The notes: a model not told the origin generated them from the letters alone. A DNA stretch of 64,000 nucleotides from Bartonella grahamii subsp. shimonis (GCF_036327415.1 NZ_CP123961.1:806001-870000); one strand, 5' to 3'. Positions 50,066-62,073 are shown, counted from the stretch's first letter. Numbers and translations are program-made.

Positions 50066-51487
50066 ATGGTAGATTTCGTTGAAATCTTAAAAAAGGCAAT
50101 TAATGCACAAAATAATGTTACACCACAACTGCGTAAGCGGATTTATAAACGGGCTACTGAAACACTAGAATATCAATTTGTAACAGCAAAAATACCACAA
50201 GCAATAGCAGATGAACAAAGAAAGATTCTTCATGCTGCTATTGCAACTGTTGAAGAAGAATATTTAGCAGTTGAAAAGAAGTTGCTTTCTTCAGTTATTG
50301 GGTGGAATCCCACAAATGTAAATGAAGATAAGAAATATACAAAAAAAACTATATTACCAAAGAATAATGATTCCTCAGTAGTAGACATAAAAAGAAAGCA
50401 GGATTTTGTTACACGTCCAAAGGATAGCAAGTTATTTGATGAGTCTTGGGTATCAGATGTACCAGATGCAGAGCCTGTTAATATAGAGGCTGATGTGTTT
50501 TCTCAGCATATTAATAGCTGTGCGTTAAAGGTTTCTTCGTCGCAAGAAGATAATCCGCATATTGTTTCGCATATTTTTTCTCAGGCTTTACGTCGTGCTG
50601 ATAAATCATTAGTGCAAAGGCGTATTGTGATAAGTGCTGTTTCTGTTGTTAGTTTTGCTGTTTTAACTATTGGTATTTTTTTTATTGGTGGTCGTGTATT
50701 TGTATCAAGTGATCATCAGGTGTTAGGAGAAAATCTTCAAGTTTCTCACGAAGTACCAAAGGTACTTTCGGTTAAGAGAAAGTTAACACAACGTTTATTA
50801 GAGGATGGGAGTGAAATTGATGTTGCTTTAAAACAAGCGACAGATTCTTCGAATGAAGAAGGAGTCTCAACAGTTGTTTCCAGCAATTTGCAATCGCTTG
50901 ATAAATTAGGTGAAGCTGTTTTTTATCAAGCACGTACAAATTATGATGCAGAAAAGATAGCAACTGGAAGTGTTCGCTGGACGCTTATAAAGGAGTCTTA
51001 TGTGAAGGGGGGGCCAGAAGAAACAGCCATACAAGGTGATATAACAATTCCCGATGAAGGGTTATCATTACGGTTAATTTTACGTCGCAATACCGATCGG
51101 TCATTTCCTGCTGCATATATTATGGACCTTATTTTTATTCTTTCTGATAAATTCTCAGGTAAAGCTATAAGCAGTGTTCAAGCATTAACCTTTAAAGCCA
51201 GTGAACAATCTATTGGGCAGACTTTAATAAGAACTATTTCTACAAAAATTAACGATGATTTTTTTCTTGTTGCATTGAGTGGTAATCATCCATTTCTTGA
51301 CCGAAATTTACAATTGATGCGAGAATTAGATTGGATGCGTTTGGTGTTAACGGATAAAAACGGACGTACAAATGAATTAACCTTTGCAAAAGGACCAACG
51401 GGTGAGTCTATTTTCAATAAAGTTATTGGACAATGGCTTGCACAACAAGATAAGTTAACAGTTCTTGGTCAGAAAAATAAAACATAG
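50066..51487 (+). CDS. Conserved rhizobial single-pass membrane protein
   Basis: ATG at 50066 fits the family start (VDFVEILKKAINAQNNVTPQLRKRIY) better than TTG 50036. The 473-residue protein has a cytoplasmic helical N-terminus, a long polar linker, one membrane segment near residue 195-215 (VVSFAVLTIGIFFIGGRVFV) and a periplasmic beta-rich domain. Relatives lie near purA/rpoH in Rhizobiales as I recall; function unknown. Confidence 0.7.
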   Translation: MVDFVEILKKAINAQNNVTPQLRKRIYKRATETLEYQFVTAKIPQAIADEQRKILHAAIATVEEEYLAVEKKLLSSVIGWNPTNVNEDKKYTKKTILPKNNDSSVVDIKRKQDFVTRPKDSKLFDESWVSDVPDAEPVNIEADVFSQHINSCALKVSSSQEDNPHIVSHIFSQALRRADKSLVQRRIVISAVSVVSFAVLTIGIFFIGGRVFVSSDHQVLGENLQVSHEVPKVLSVKRKLTQRLLEDGSEIDVALKQATDSSNEEGVSTVVSSNLQSLDKLGEAVFYQARTNYDAEKIATGSVRWTLIKESYVKGGPEETAIQGDITIPDEGLSLRLILRRNTDRSFPAAYIMDLIFILSDKFSGKAISSVQALTFKASEQSIGQTLIRTISTKINDDFFLVALSGNHPFLDRNLQLMRELDWMRLVLTDKNGRTNELTFAKGPTGESIFNKVIGQWLAQQDKLTVLGQKNKT

Positions 51488-51679
51488 ATGCAAATAAAAT
51501 AAAAGGTTATTTTTCGATATCGGTTTTTATTAGTTATATCAAACATGCTCAACAAAACCATACATCATAACTCAACGGATTCTACAGGCTAATTTACAAG
51601 GAAAAAGCCAATATATGCTTTTCTCATTTCTACTTTAAAAATGCGCAAATAATTGGCTTCATACCTAAATTCTAGAGTC

Positions 51680-52564
51680 TTATACTTGACTTTGAGATAA
51701 AGCAGAATCTCTAATAGAATTTTGCACTTTTTCAAATGCACGCATTTCAATTTGTCTTACTCGTTCTCGACTAATGTTAAATTCACCAGAGAGTTCTTCT
51801 AAAGTTAATGGTGTATCGTTTAAACGACGCGCTTTGAATATACGTTTTTCGCGTTCATTGAGATTGTCCATAGCATTTATAAGCATGGAACGACGATTCT
51901 CCAATTCACTTTTTTCAATTAAAACTTGTTCTTGATCGTTAGATTCATCCACCAACCAATCTTGTAACTCGCTGTTTTCTCCTTCTTTTGTACGAAGGGG
52001 TGCGTTGAGTGAAGTGTCGCCACCAAGTCGGCGATTCATTGATACAACTTCATCCTCTGAGACATTCAACTGGATTGCAATTTCTTTTACTTGTTCTGTA
52101 TTGAGATCACCGCTATCAAGTGCTTGAAGTTTACTTTTTAATTTACGAAGGTTAAAAAACAAGCGCTTCTGATTAGCTGTTGTCCCCATCTTCACCAAAC
52201 TCCAAGACCGCAATACATACTCTTGGATTGACGCTTTAATCCACCATATTGCGTAGGTTGCAAGACGAAAACCACGCTCTGGCTCAAAACGCTTAACAGC
52301 CTGCATAAGTCCAACATTGCCTTCTGAAATGACTTCCCCAATGGGAAGTCCATAGCCGCGATACCCCATTGCAATTTTAGCTACGAGACGCAAATGACTG
52401 GTTACTAGCCTATGCGCCGCTTTTAAATCATTATGCTCACGGTAACGTTGAGCTAACATATACTCTTCTTTTGGATCAAGCATTGGAAAACGACGTACTT
52501 CTTCCAAATAACGGTTTAATCCACCATCGCCTGTGGTTACTGATAACAAATTCATATGGGCCAT
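51680..52564 (-). CDS. rpoH: RNA polymerase sigma-32 factor
   Basis: ATG at 52564 with AGGAGGG eight bases upstream gives 294 residues. Region 2 (EGNVGLMQAVKRFEPERGFRLATYAIWWIKASIQEYVL in parts), the RpoH box (NQKRLFFNLRKLKSKL) and region 4 (LTLEELSGEFNISRERVRQIEMRAFEKV in parts) are clear. It directs the heat-shock response. Confidence 0.97.
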   Translation of the reverse strand: MAHMNLLSVTTGDGGLNRYLEEVRRFPMLDPKEEYMLAQRYREHNDLKAAHRLVTSHLRLVAKIAMGYRGYGLPIGEVISEGNVGLMQAVKRFEPERGFRLATYAIWWIKASIQEYVLRSWSLVKMGTTANQKRLFFNLRKLKSKLQALDSGDLNTEQVKEIAIQLNVSEDEVVSMNRRLGGDTSLNAPLRTKEGENSELQDWLVDESNDQEQVLIEKSELENRRSMLINAMDNLNEREKRIFKARRLNDTPLTLEELSGEFNISRERVRQIEMRAFEKVQNSIRDSALSQSQV

Positions 52565-52711
52565 AATAGCACCCTCCTTTTGTCTGAATTCCCTGATAAG
52601 GCAAATTCTATGTTTCAGATAATAATATCCGTGTACATTCACTTTAGCATATTTTTCAATTTTGTTCAAAAAAAGATATTTTATTGTGAAATCTTGAGAA
52701 GGAGAAAAGTT

Positions 52712-53716
52712 TCAATTCATTTTTTTAAAATGCTTAATAAGTTTAGCCATATCTTGAGGTAGTGATACGGAAAACGACATAACTTTACCAGTAGAAGGGT
52801 GTTCAAAAGTGAGACTTGCGGCATGGAGTGCCTGTCGATTGAAATGATCGATTGCATTTTTAATAGTGGGATTGAGTGTATTTGACTTTGTTTTAAAAGC
52901 GTTTCCATAAACTGTATCGCCTATGAGTGGATGCCCAATATGAGCCATATGAACACGGATTTGATGGGTGCGCCCAGTTTCCAAGCGACATTCCAGAAGG
53001 CTAGCAAAAGATGTTGAGTCTGCATGAGAGCCATATTTTTCTAGCAAAGAAAAATGTGTAACAGCATGACGGGCATAAGGGCTTTGGTTATGGATAACAG
53101 CTTGCTTTGTTCGGTTATGGGGTGAACGGCCAAGTGATGCATCAATTGTCCAAACATTGCGGTGAGGTGTCCCCCAAATCAGGGCATGATAGCGTCTGTC
53201 TAATGCACAGGTACGTCCATGATCAGAAAATTGAGCACTGAGCCTTTTATGAGCCAGATCATTTTTTGCAACAATCATAACACCACTTGTATTTTTATCG
53301 AGACGATGGACAATGCCAGGGCGTTTAACACCACCTATACCAGATAAACTATTACCGCAGTGATAAATAAGGGCATTCACCAACGTACCGGTCCAGTTGC
53401 CATTTCCAGGGTGAACAACAAGACCCGCTGGTTTGTTAATAACAATGATATGATCATCTTCAAAAAGGATGTCCAATGCAATAGCTTCAGCACTAGGTTC
53501 TGCATCACGAAGGTTAGGCATTGCCAATTCAATTATTTGCTTAGGTCTTAATTTTGTGTTTGGTTCCTTTATGAATTGACCATCAATTTTAAGATAGCCT
53601 TCACGGATGAGGGTTTGCAAACGTGAACGTGAGAACACATTATGATATTGTTTTGCTAGCCACTGATCAAGACGTTGCCCAAGAGCACCTTCATCCGTTA
53701 TTTTTTGTATTACCAT
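52712..53716 (-). CDS. rluD: RluD-type 23S rRNA pseudouridine synthase
   Basis: The 334-residue protein has an S4-like N-terminus (RLDQWLAKQY...SRSRLQTLIREGYLKIDG) and the catalytic motif GIVHRLDKNTSGVMIVAK with Asp, then RLETGRTHQIRVHMAHIGHPLIGDTVYG. RluD modifies helix 69 uridines. A RluC/RluA-like target cannot be excluded. Confidence 0.88.
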   Translation of the reverse strand: MVIQKITDEGALGQRLDQWLAKQYHNVFSRSRLQTLIREGYLKIDGQFIKEPNTKLRPKQIIELAMPNLRDAEPSAEAIALDILFEDDHIIVINKPAGLVVHPGNGNWTGTLVNALIYHCGNSLSGIGGVKRPGIVHRLDKNTSGVMIVAKNDLAHKRLSAQFSDHGRTCALDRRYHALIWGTPHRNVWTIDASLGRSPHNRTKQAVIHNQSPYARHAVTHFSLLEKYGSHADSTSFASLLECRLETGRTHQIRVHMAHIGHPLIGDTVYGNAFKTKSNTLNPTIKNAIDHFNRQALHAASLTFEHPSTGKVMSFSVSLPQDMAKLIKHFKKMN

Positions 53717-53744
53717 ACGATTCCATTAGGTTTTTAATAAGATT

Positions 53745-55175
53745 TTACCAGTACGAAATTGCTTTACTATCGAGAAATTCTTTAATTCCCCAATGTCCCC
53801 CTTCACGGGCTCGTCCAGAAAATTTTACACCTCCAAAATAGCTTCCACTGGGTAATCCATGTCCGTTAACTTCTACCATACCCGAGCGTACTTGTGCCGC
53901 AATACGACGACATTTGTTGCGATCTTGTGATTGAATATAGTTTGTAAGACCATACTCAGTGTCATTCGTTAAAGCGACAGCTTCTTCTTCTGTATTAAAA
54001 GCAAGAATCGAGAGAACTGGACCAAAGATTTCTTCTTTGAAAATACGCATATGAGGTTTTACATCAGCAAAGACTGTTGGACGGACATAATAACCGCGTT
54101 CAATTCCTCTTGGTAAACCAGTTCCACCTGCAACAAGAGTTGCGCCTTCATCAATTCCCGATTGGATAAGATCTTGAATTTTATCATATTGTTTTTTTGA
54201 AACGACGGGCCCAATATGATTTCCTTCTTGGCAGTTTGGTCCTACTTTTGTTGTTTCTGCAATATCTTTGGCTATTTTTACGGCTTTGTCATAGATGCTC
54301 TGTTCCACAAGCATACGAGTCGGTGCATTACAACTTTGTCCACTATTATAAAAGCAATGTCGTGCCCCACGTTGAATAGCATCTGAGTCGGCATCAGCAA
54401 AGATAATATTCGCTCCTTTTCCCCCAAGTTCCAGACAGACTCTTTTTAAAGTAGCGCTAGCATTTTTAGAAATATCTTTTCCTGCTCTAGTTGAACCAGT
54501 AAAGCTAATCATTTCTAGATCTGGGTGTGCTGATAGGTAAGAACCGACAGTTGCACCATCGCCATTGATTAAATTAAAAACACCGGCAGGAAGAGCAGCT
54601 TCATCTAAAAATTCAGCAAAAAGCATAGCAGAAAGAGGCGCAATTTCAGAGGGCTTTAACACCATGGTACAGCCAGCCAAGAGAGCAGGGATAACTTTAA
54701 GAGTTACTTGATTCATAGGCCAATTCCATGGCGTAATTAATCCTACCACGCCGATAGGGTCGTAGTGAAGAATTGCTTGCTCATTTCCCTTTATTAAAGT
54801 TTCTTGGAATGAAAACTCTTTATAAGCTTCGATAAAATTGCGAATATGGGAACTGCCAGTTGCAGTTTGGGCATTAAGCGCCATATCAATCGGTGCTCCC
54901 ATTTCCATTGAAATGGTTTTTGCCATGTCTTTAGAACGTTTTTCATAGATATTTAGAATTTTTTCAACGAACCCAAGACGCTCACTTGGTGACGTTGTTT
55001 TCCATTTTTGAAATGCCTCTTTAGCCGCGTTAATTGCTTTATCGGCATCTTTTGTACTTCCAAGGCTAATGACAGCACAAGCCTCTTCTGTTGATGGATT
55101 AATGACGTCAAAATCGTGAGGAGTGCTTGGATCATCCCATAGACCATTAATATAAAATTTCCGTTTATTAAACAT
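53745..55175 (-). CDS. NAD(P)-dependent aldehyde dehydrogenase
   Basis: The 476-residue protein has PWNWPMNQVTLKVIPALLAGCTMVLKPSE in parts, FTGSTRAGKDI, the catalytic Glu in LELGGKGANI and Cys in SGQSCNAPTRM, and EEIFGPVLSI. The substrate is not clear from sequence. Convergent-free single gene next to rluD. Confidence 0.93.
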   Translation of the reverse strand: MFNKRKFYINGLWDDPSTPHDFDVINPSTEEACAVISLGSTKDADKAINAAKEAFQKWKTTSPSERLGFVEKILNIYEKRSKDMAKTISMEMGAPIDMALNAQTATGSSHIRNFIEAYKEFSFQETLIKGNEQAILHYDPIGVVGLITPWNWPMNQVTLKVIPALLAGCTMVLKPSEIAPLSAMLFAEFLDEAALPAGVFNLINGDGATVGSYLSAHPDLEMISFTGSTRAGKDISKNASATLKRVCLELGGKGANIIFADADSDAIQRGARHCFYNSGQSCNAPTRMLVEQSIYDKAVKIAKDIAETTKVGPNCQEGNHIGPVVSKKQYDKIQDLIQSGIDEGATLVAGGTGLPRGIERGYYVRPTVFADVKPHMRIFKEEIFGPVLSILAFNTEEEAVALTNDTEYGLTNYIQSQDRNKCRRIAAQVRSGMVEVNGHGLPSGSYFGGVKFSGRAREGGHWGIKEFLDSKAISYW

Positions 55176-55633
55176 AATTCACTCCCTTTTTTCTGTTTGT
55201 GTTTATGTAATTATGATCATCTTAGTCTAAGCTGTTTTAAACGAGGATAACAAGGGTAATCTTATAAAAATGCGAGAAATTAGATCGTATTATGATAATT
55301 GAGCATCGAGAATCCAATAGAGCAACGCTTATATACCCATTTGTATTATTAGGACTAATTGCTTTTGTAAAATGGGAGAGAAAGAGAGGTATAGACAATT
55401 CTCCTGAAGCTTTTTTATCATGAAGTTTTCTTCAAAACAAATGAAATACGAGCTCTATAACACCATAAACCAGACAATTTATATCGTAAATATGCAGAAG
55501 GGAGGTTATGAATATGCATTATGGCATTATTTTTTTTCATTAAAAAGTAACCATCAGCAAAAGGTTATTAACCTTCGTATGATAGTTTCTACGAATTCTT
55601 TTTGAAAAGGTTATTTTTCTCATTGCTATAAAT
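55176..55633. other. Non-coding spacer before ftsK-like gene
   Basis: 458 AT-rich bases with scattered stop codons; a 61-codon frame at 55420 shows no family features and no ribosome site. Nothing supportable beyond promoters of the flanking divergent genes. Confidence 0.4.
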
Positions 55634-55645
55634 TTGTTGGGTGCC

Positions 55646-58237
55646 ATGCATAATTCGAAAACAAAATCTATTTCTACGTCTTCTTTTTCTGATGATAGTA
55701 CAAAAGATGCATCAAGAGAAGATTTATCTATTAAGATTACTGAGATATTTCCTTATCCGGAAGTATGGAAAAAGGCATTTACCCTTGGAAAAAATGTTCG
55801 TTTCACGCGAACCCCAGAAGTTGAAATTTTGCGTCGTCGTATAGAAACAGATCCAGTTTTTGCAAAACAGTTTAAAATTTTTACGAAGCAAGATCAAAAA
55901 AAAATTACAGATACAGATATTGCACGTTGCAACAAGAAAACAACAAACGTTCCATCAACAAAAAAAGTCATTAATCCTCAATCAATAGAAAATAAAACGT
56001 CGGTTTGTCATTCAACAGTTTTGAAGCAGTTGTCACGACAAGCTACTCGTATGCCGTCAGCAGATATCCTACTTGAGGAGGATGAACAAGAGCATAAATT
56101 ACAAGTGGAAAATGTGCTACAAAAAATGAATCCTGCTTTGCATCTTTCCGATGATGCATTTTTTGAATGCATATCTTTGATATTTGAACATATGGATACC
56201 CAAACTTCAAAAGAGGACGAAACATCGATTGACACGACAAATAAAATTACATCCAATATTTCTTCTGCCTTTGATGAGTCAATAACTGCTCTTTACCGTG
56301 TTCTTGAATACCGCTTTCCACAACTCTATGATTCAATTACATCAGAATCTCCAGCGGAGCGGATGCGAGGCGTTGAGCAAATTTCTGATTTAATGCATAC
56401 GAATAATGATATTACTAAAGAGTGCCCCTCTAAGCTTTCTGTTGAAGATTCCGCTCATACGTTAAGTGATACAGAGGCGTTAAACGATACTGAGGCACTA
56501 AGCGATTTTGAGTCTAGTACAGAGACGAAAAATACCAGTGATCTTATCGCCAATAATACTATTGATTGCATAACAAAGAATGTCACACCATCTTCAAAAG
56601 ATTTGTCTGTGATGCAAGCAAACGGTAAAACGAAAACATTGCAATCTACCCGCGTGCCATTAAGCACTTATGATTCTTCTTTTATGCAAAATATTCAATC
56701 TATTGACTATGATGTTTATGAGTTTCCTCCGATCAATTTATTACAGGAACCTGTTTTTCATGAAGGTACGATGATTCCTCAGGAAACATTGGAACGTGGT
56801 GCTGGACTTTTAGAAAGTGTTTTGGAAGATTTTGGCATTAAGGGTGAAGTTATCCATGTACATCCAGGGCCAGTGGTTACAATGTATGAATTTGAGCCTG
56901 CTGCGGGTGTAAAGTCATCGCGCGTTATTAATCTTTCTGATGATATTGCACGTTCTATGTCTGCTATTTCTACACGCGTTGCTGTCATTCCTGGACGGAA
57001 TGTTATTGGGATTGAGTTACCCAATGCGGTTCGTGAAACCGTTTATTTACGGGAATTAATTCAAACACGTTCTTTTCGTGAAAGTGAATTTAAACTTGCT
57101 CTTGCTTTGGGGAAAGGGATTAATGGTGAACCGGTCATTGCAGAATTAGCAAAAATGCCTCATTTATTGGTCGCAGGAACAACAGGATCAGGCAAGTCTG
57201 TAGCAATCAATACAATGATTTTGTCGATTCTTTATCGTATGACACCAAAACAGTGTCGTTTGATCATGGTTGATCCTAAAATGCTAGAGCTCTCTGTTTA
57301 CGATGGCATTCCACATCTTTTAACACCTGTTGTAACAGATCCTAAAAAAGCAGTAACAGCTTTAAAATGGGCGGTTCGTGAAATGGAAGAGCGTTATCGC
57401 AAAATGGCTAAGTTAGGTGTACGTAATATTGATGGTTTTAATGCACGCGTTGCACTTGCGGCTCAAAAAGGTGAAATGATCATGTGTACTGTACAGTCGG
57501 GGTTTGATAAGGAAACAGGAGAAATGCTTTATCATGAAGAAGCCATGGATCTTACGCAGCTTCCTTATATTGTTGTGATTGTTGATGAGATGGCTGATCT
57601 CATGATGGTGGCAGGGAAAGAAATAGAGAATGCCATTCAGCGCTTAGCACAAATGGCGCGTGCGGCTGGTATTCATCTTATTATGGCAACGCAGCGCCCT
57701 TCTGTTGATGTTATTACAGGGACAATTAAAGCAAACTTTCCTACCCGCATTTCTTTTCAAGTGACATCAAAAATTGACAGTCGTACGATCTTAGGTGAAC
57801 AAGGTGCTGAAACGCTTCTAGGTCAAGGAGATATGCTTCATATGGCAGGTGGGGGACGTATTGTGCGTGTTCATGGACCTTTTGTCTCTGATGAAGAAGT
57901 TGAATCCATTGTTGCACATCTTAAACTGCAAGGAAAACCTGATTATTTAGCAACCGTCACGGATAATGAAGACGATAACAAAGAGGATTCTTCTACTGAT
58001 TCGACAGTTGAAGTTTCTGAGGGGGAAAATTTTGATGAAGAGGGGGAGGAGCTTTATAATCAAGCTGTGAAGATTGTTATGCGTGATAAAAAATGTTCAA
58101 CATCTTATATTCAGCGCCGACTTTCAATCGGCTATAATAAAGCAGCTTCTCTTGTTGAGCGGATGGAAGAAAAAGGCATTGTTGGAGCCGCTAATCATGT
58201 GGGAAAACGTGAAATTTTACTCAATGCAGGGAAATAA
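55646..58237 (+). CDS. FtsK/SpoIIIE-type DNA translocase without membrane segments
   Basis: ATG at 55646 (TTG 55634 also possible). The 863-residue protein has a long polar N-terminus with no membrane helices, then the FtsK motor: [21 protein letters not shown], Walker [15 protein letters not shown], Walker [36 protein letters not shown] in parts. The C-terminal gamma winged helix ([26 protein letters not shown]) should read KOPS-like sites. Lacking the membrane domain, it is likely the cytosolic paralogue present in Rhizobiales. Confidence 0.9.
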   Translation: MHNSKTKSISTSSFSDDSTKDASREDLSIKITEIFPYPEVWKKAFTLGKNVRFTRTPEVEILRRRIETDPVFAKQFKIFTKQDQKKITDTDIARCNKKTTNVPSTKKVINPQSIENKTSVCHSTVLKQLSRQATRMPSADILLEEDEQEHKLQVENVLQKMNPALHLSDDAFFECISLIFEHMDTQTSKEDETSIDTTNKITSNISSAFDESITALYRVLEYRFPQLYDSITSESPAERMRGVEQISDLMHTNNDITKECPSKLSVEDSAHTLSDTEALNDTEALSDFESSTETKNTSDLIANNTIDCITKNVTPSSKDLSVMQANGKTKTLQSTRVPLSTYDSSFMQNIQSIDYDVYEFPPINLLQEPVFHEGTMIPQETLERGAGLLESVLEDFGIKGEVIHVHPGPVVTMYEFEPAAGVKSSRVINLSDDIARSMSAISTRVAVIPGRNVIGIELPNAVRETVYLRELIQTRSFRESEFKLALALGKGINGEPVIAELAKMPHLLVAGTTGSGKSVAINTMILSILYRMTPKQCRLIMVDPKMLELSVYDGIPHLLTPVVTDPKKAVTALKWAVREMEERYRKMAKLGVRNIDGFNARVALAAQKGEMIMCTVQSGFDKETGEMLYHEEAMDLTQLPYIVVIVDEMADLMMVAGKEIENAIQRLAQMARAAGIHLIMATQRPSVDVITGTIKANFPTRISFQVTSKIDSRTILGEQGAETLLGQGDMLHMAGGGRIVRVHGPFVSDEEVESIVAHLKLQGKPDYLATVTDNEDDNKEDSSTDSTVEVSEGENFDEEGEELYNQAVKIVMRDKKCSTSYIQRRLSIGYNKAASLVERMEEKGIVGAANHVGKREILLNAGK

Positions 58238-58241
58238 AAAA

Positions 58242-58266
58242 GCACATTTTAATGTGCGATTTTTAA
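58242..58266 (+). terminator. Intrinsic terminator of the ftsK-like gene
   Basis: GCACATT (58242-58248) pairs with AATGTGC (58251-58257), followed by GATTTTT. Confidence 0.7.
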
Positions 58267-59440
58267 AATGTTTAACAGTTATTATTTAAATAGCGAATGC
58301 TTGTTTTATTTTTCAAAGAAGATGTGGCCATGTATTTATTTTATAATAATATTAAAAAATTGAGTGGAGAGTAATAAAAGCAAAAGCGATCTTTTGACTG
58401 CTGATGAGGTAAGCAAGCTGATACCAAAGGGGAGATGTTTTTAACATTTCTAGATGATCTGGAATGTAAAGAAATTAAACAAATCTTTATACGAAAACAA
58501 ATGTTTTTTATTCTCTTTTCTGATTGCAGAAAAATTCTTTGGTTAAATAATGCAGTGGTATATTTTTTGTTTTCTCTTCTATAGCGGTTCTGATGAAAGA
58601 AAGGTCTTTGGGGGATTATGGAGAGCATCATAAGAAGAGTATCCAATATGCAAATTTTGTTACATTGGGTGCTTTTAAAGTACTATGCTAAATTTGTTAT
58701 CATTTGATATTATTGGCACAAGAAAGGTGTTCTTACGAGAAACTTTATTTGAAAAAGAAGTTTTTATTTCTATTTTTATAATGCAATATTATGCAATATA
58801 TTGATTTATAATAATAATTTATTCATTATAAAAATTGAATGAAAAATTTAAATATCGTATGATTTTCTCATTTCAAATCTATTTTTGGTGAAACAACGAA
58901 AATCGTTTTCTTGCGTATCATAATAATGTAGGGGTAAAAAAGTTAAAAAAAGAAATAAAAAGGCTGCTTATAAATGCTTTTAAATGCCAATAACTATTGG
59001 TAACATTAGGGGCTGAAATTAGTATAATGATGGTTCTAACCAGCTCTTTTATAAGCATAAAAATGTAATGTATAATGCCTTGATATCTATTATAGGGACC
59101 TTTACATTACACCATTCATGGATGCCATCGTAAAATAAGCTTATTGGAAGATATCTTTTTAAAATAGCTACATGAATGCGTAAAATAAGTATATTCTTTT
59201 TGAGTACTATTTATGCGAGGGAGATGTTACCATTATTGTAACAAGATTTATTACAATAATGGGTGAATAAGCAACAGAAGTTGGAGGGTTCTTTTTATTC
59301 TTGTTTTGTTGATGAAACAGTCAAAATTTTGCTACAGACAATGGATATGAGATACCAAGTTATTTTAACCAGAACAGGTAATTGTAAACAAACTAGCGTT
59401 ATTCATTTGAGAGTAAATCCAACACTTTTTAGTTTTAATT
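58267..59440. other. Long AT-rich region without recognisable gene
   Basis: About 1.17 kb with very high AT and many stops in all frames. Short stretches such as SKSDLLTADEVSKLIPKG (plus strand near 58370-58435) may be gene relics, but no family can be named. The 101-codon minus frame at 58341 has no family features. Confidence 0.4.
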
Positions 59441-61147
59441 ATGCCATTAAAAGCAGATGAGTTGAAGTTAAATACAAATGAATTAAAATATCAGCAAGAA
59501 GCTTTTCGTTTTACACCAGAGCTTTTGCCGCGACCTTTTACGTGGGAAATCGATCACAATGGTTTATTTTGTGAAGTCTCAAAAGAGCTAGCTGAAGTTG
59601 TTGGTCCTCTCTCTGCCTCTATTTTAGGATGTAGTTTTCATGAGCTTGCTCATCAATTTAATGATGATCGATATCTGGTTCTCAGTCGTTTTATTAAAGC
59701 AGCTATGCCTTGGAGTAAAGAGATTGTTCAATGGCCTGTTGATGGTTGCTTACAATGGCTTGATGTTGAATTGTCGGCTTTGCCAATTTTTGATGTTAAA
59801 AAGCAGCTTAAGGGGTTTCGTGGCTTTGGTGTTTTAAAAATACGAGAAAAAGTTCAAGAAAAAAGAGACAAAAAGCTGGAAACAGAAATGCCATGTCTTA
59901 CGGAGATAGAACGATCAGCTTTTCATGAGATTGCAGAGCAATTGCGTGATGAATTGAATTCATCGGTAAAAGAAGAAAATTTAATTGAAGAAACAGCTAT
60001 TCAGTTACCATATGCACAAATAACGCCGGTAAATGCTATAGAACAAGCTCTCGTAAAAGAGCCGGCTGTAGTTTTATCATTGTTGGATACAGCAACAGAT
60101 GGTGTTTTATGGTTGGATGAAGATGGCTTTATTCAATCAGCAAGTAGGGCAGCTTTAGCATTAATGGGTTATGAAATAAATGAACTACGAGGACAGCCAC
60201 TCTCTTCATTATTTACTTTGCAAAGCCAACTTTTGATTGAAAAATATTTTAAATCAATCCGTATGGAGCGGAAAAATCAGGTTTTAAATCACAGTGAAAC
60301 AGCTGATTTAATGACGAGAGACCATAAAAATATAACCGTTTTGATAACGATTGTATTTTTGGCACAGCAAAGCAATTATGCTGTTATGTTGCGTGATAGG
60401 ACACAAATAGTTTCATCAGGAGAAAAAAAAGTAGAAGAGGATAAAATCGCTGGGGTTGTTCATGAAATACGAACACCTTTGAATGCTCTTATTGGTTTTG
60501 CAGAAATTATGAGAGAAGGCCGTTTTGGTTCGATAGAAAATGAGCGCTATCATGGATATTTACGCGATATTATTTCCTCTGGAAAACATATATTATTGCT
60601 GATTAATCAATTACTAGAATGCTCGAAGATAAATTATTCTGGTTCCAATAACCAGATTGATTCTTCCCTTATTTCTGAAACATTTGATGTGATATCTTGT
60701 TTACGTGCGACGATAGCTTTTCTTGAAACTCAAGCCAATCAGAACGGCATTATCATGCGCATTGTTGCTCCACCTCATGTTCCATTTATTCCTGTATCAC
60801 AACAAATGTTTCGCCAGATTATATGGAATCTTCTCTCCAATGCTATTCGTTTTACACCTTTGGGTGGACAGATTATTGTTCACGTTTCTTATAGAAAAGA
60901 ACGTGTAAAAATTTCAGTGAGTGATAATGGTATAGGGATGAACGAAGAAGAGATTATACAGGCACTGCAACCTTATGGTCAAGTAGAGCGCAAAGATGGC
61001 CGATCTGGTGATAGCGTTTTTATAGGAACAGGTTTAGGCCTCCCAATGTGTAAGGCAATGGTGGAAGAAAGTGGGGGACAATTTTTATTGTTCTCAAAAC
61101 CCAATCATGGAACAACTGTGGAAATGTTTTTTCCTCGTGTTCCATGA
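59441..61147 (+). CDS. Cytoplasmic PAS-domain sensor histidine kinase
   Basis: The 568-residue protein has an N-terminal PAS-like region (~25-140), a coiled linker, a second PAS (~205-325: SLLDTATDGVLWLDEDGFIQSASRAALALMGYEINEL in parts), the H-box VVHEIRTPLNALIGF (phospho-His) and the ATPase boxes NLLSNAIRFTP, DNGIGM, GTGLGL. No membrane segment or receiver domain. It resembles the PdhS/DivL-like cell-cycle kinases of Rhizobiales in build, but identity is not certain. The ribosome site is weak. Confidence 0.88.
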   Translation: MPLKADELKLNTNELKYQQEAFRFTPELLPRPFTWEIDHNGLFCEVSKELAEVVGPLSASILGCSFHELAHQFNDDRYLVLSRFIKAAMPWSKEIVQWPVDGCLQWLDVELSALPIFDVKKQLKGFRGFGVLKIREKVQEKRDKKLETEMPCLTEIERSAFHEIAEQLRDELNSSVKEENLIEETAIQLPYAQITPVNAIEQALVKEPAVVLSLLDTATDGVLWLDEDGFIQSASRAALALMGYEINELRGQPLSSLFTLQSQLLIEKYFKSIRMERKNQVLNHSETADLMTRDHKNITVLITIVFLAQQSNYAVMLRDRTQIVSSGEKKVEEDKIAGVVHEIRTPLNALIGFAEIMREGRFGSIENERYHGYLRDIISSGKHILLLINQLLECSKINYSGSNNQIDSSLISETFDVISCLRATIAFLETQANQNGIIMRIVAPPHVPFIPVSQQMFRQIIWNLLSNAIRFTPLGGQIIVHVSYRKERVKISVSDNGIGMNEEEIIQALQPYGQVERKDGRSGDSVFIGTGLGLPMCKAMVEESGGQFLLFSKPNHGTTVEMFFPRVP

Positions 61148-61165
61148 TGTAAATCTTGCATAAAA

Positions 61166-61573
61166 TTATTTTTTCTTAGCTAAAAGATCTCTAATTTCTG
61201 TTAAAAGTTGTTCTTCTGAAGACATTTTTTGGGGGCTTTCTTCTTCTTTTCTACGGATTTTATTCATAGCTTTAACGAATAGAAAAAGAACCCAAGCAAT
61301 AATGAGAAAATTGATAAGTAAAGTAATAAAGTGCCCGTAGCTAATGGTTGCTCCAGTTGCTTTGGCGGCACTTAAAGTTGCTTGTTTTTCGCCAGCAAGT
61401 TGAATAAACATATTAGAAAAATCAATTCCACCTGTAATCAGCCCAATGATTGGCATAAAAATATCGTTGACAATTGAGTTAACCAAGCTACCAAAAGCAC
61501 CCCCTATAATTACACCGATAGCAAGATCAATCATATTACCTTTTAGAGCAAATTCTTTGAATTCTTTAAGCAT
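61166..61573 (-). CDS. mscL: Large-conductance mechanosensitive channel
   Basis: The 135-residue protein has the MscL start ([35 protein letters not shown] in parts), two membrane helices and the cytoplasmic end [15 protein letters not shown]. It releases solutes on osmotic down-shock. AAAGGGG precedes the ATG. Confidence 0.97.
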   Translation of the reverse strand: MLKEFKEFALKGNMIDLAIGVIIGGAFGSLVNSIVNDIFMPIIGLITGGIDFSNMFIQLAGEKQATLSAAKATGATISYGHFITLLINFLIIAWVLFLFVKAMNKIRRKEEESPQKMSSEEQLLTEIRDLLAKKK

Positions 61574-62073
61574 TGCGGTTTCCCCTTTATGTGAGCGATA
61601 TACGGTAATCTACTTACCGCTTTTGATGAAAAAGGAAAGGGCAGATTTTATTTTTAGGATTATATTACAATATTAATATTATTTTCAAAGAACTTTATAA
61701 AGTTTAATAAAGAGTATTAGGGCTCTATTTGAATGTACATAGAATATTTCCTAGATAAAGAGCTTTTTTGATAAAAACTATATCTGCTTTTTCAACAGAA
61801 AGTAGAAAACTGTAGCTTCATTTATATAATTGCCTCAAGATTTTTATGATAACATTAACAAAGAGAGATTTTTACAGAATACCACAAATGAGCAGCATTG
61901 AAAGTTGAGCTATCAGAAAGTATCTCAAATGAAGTACATATATTGGCATAAAAGAGAATTTAGGAATAAAAAATATAAGCACCGATGGAAGAAATAGATA
62001 GATGAGGCAGGAGTAAAACTTATAATTTAATTCCCCTTAATTCAGTAAGCGATAATAGCAATTAGGAGGGCAT

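Noticed and set aside
55420..55605. 61-codon frame before the ftsK-like gene
   Set aside because: No conserved features, weak start region and many low-complexity residues.
58341..58646. 101-codon minus-strand frame after the ftsK-like gene
   Set aside because: Composition looks random for an AT-rich spacer, with no ribosome site or domain.
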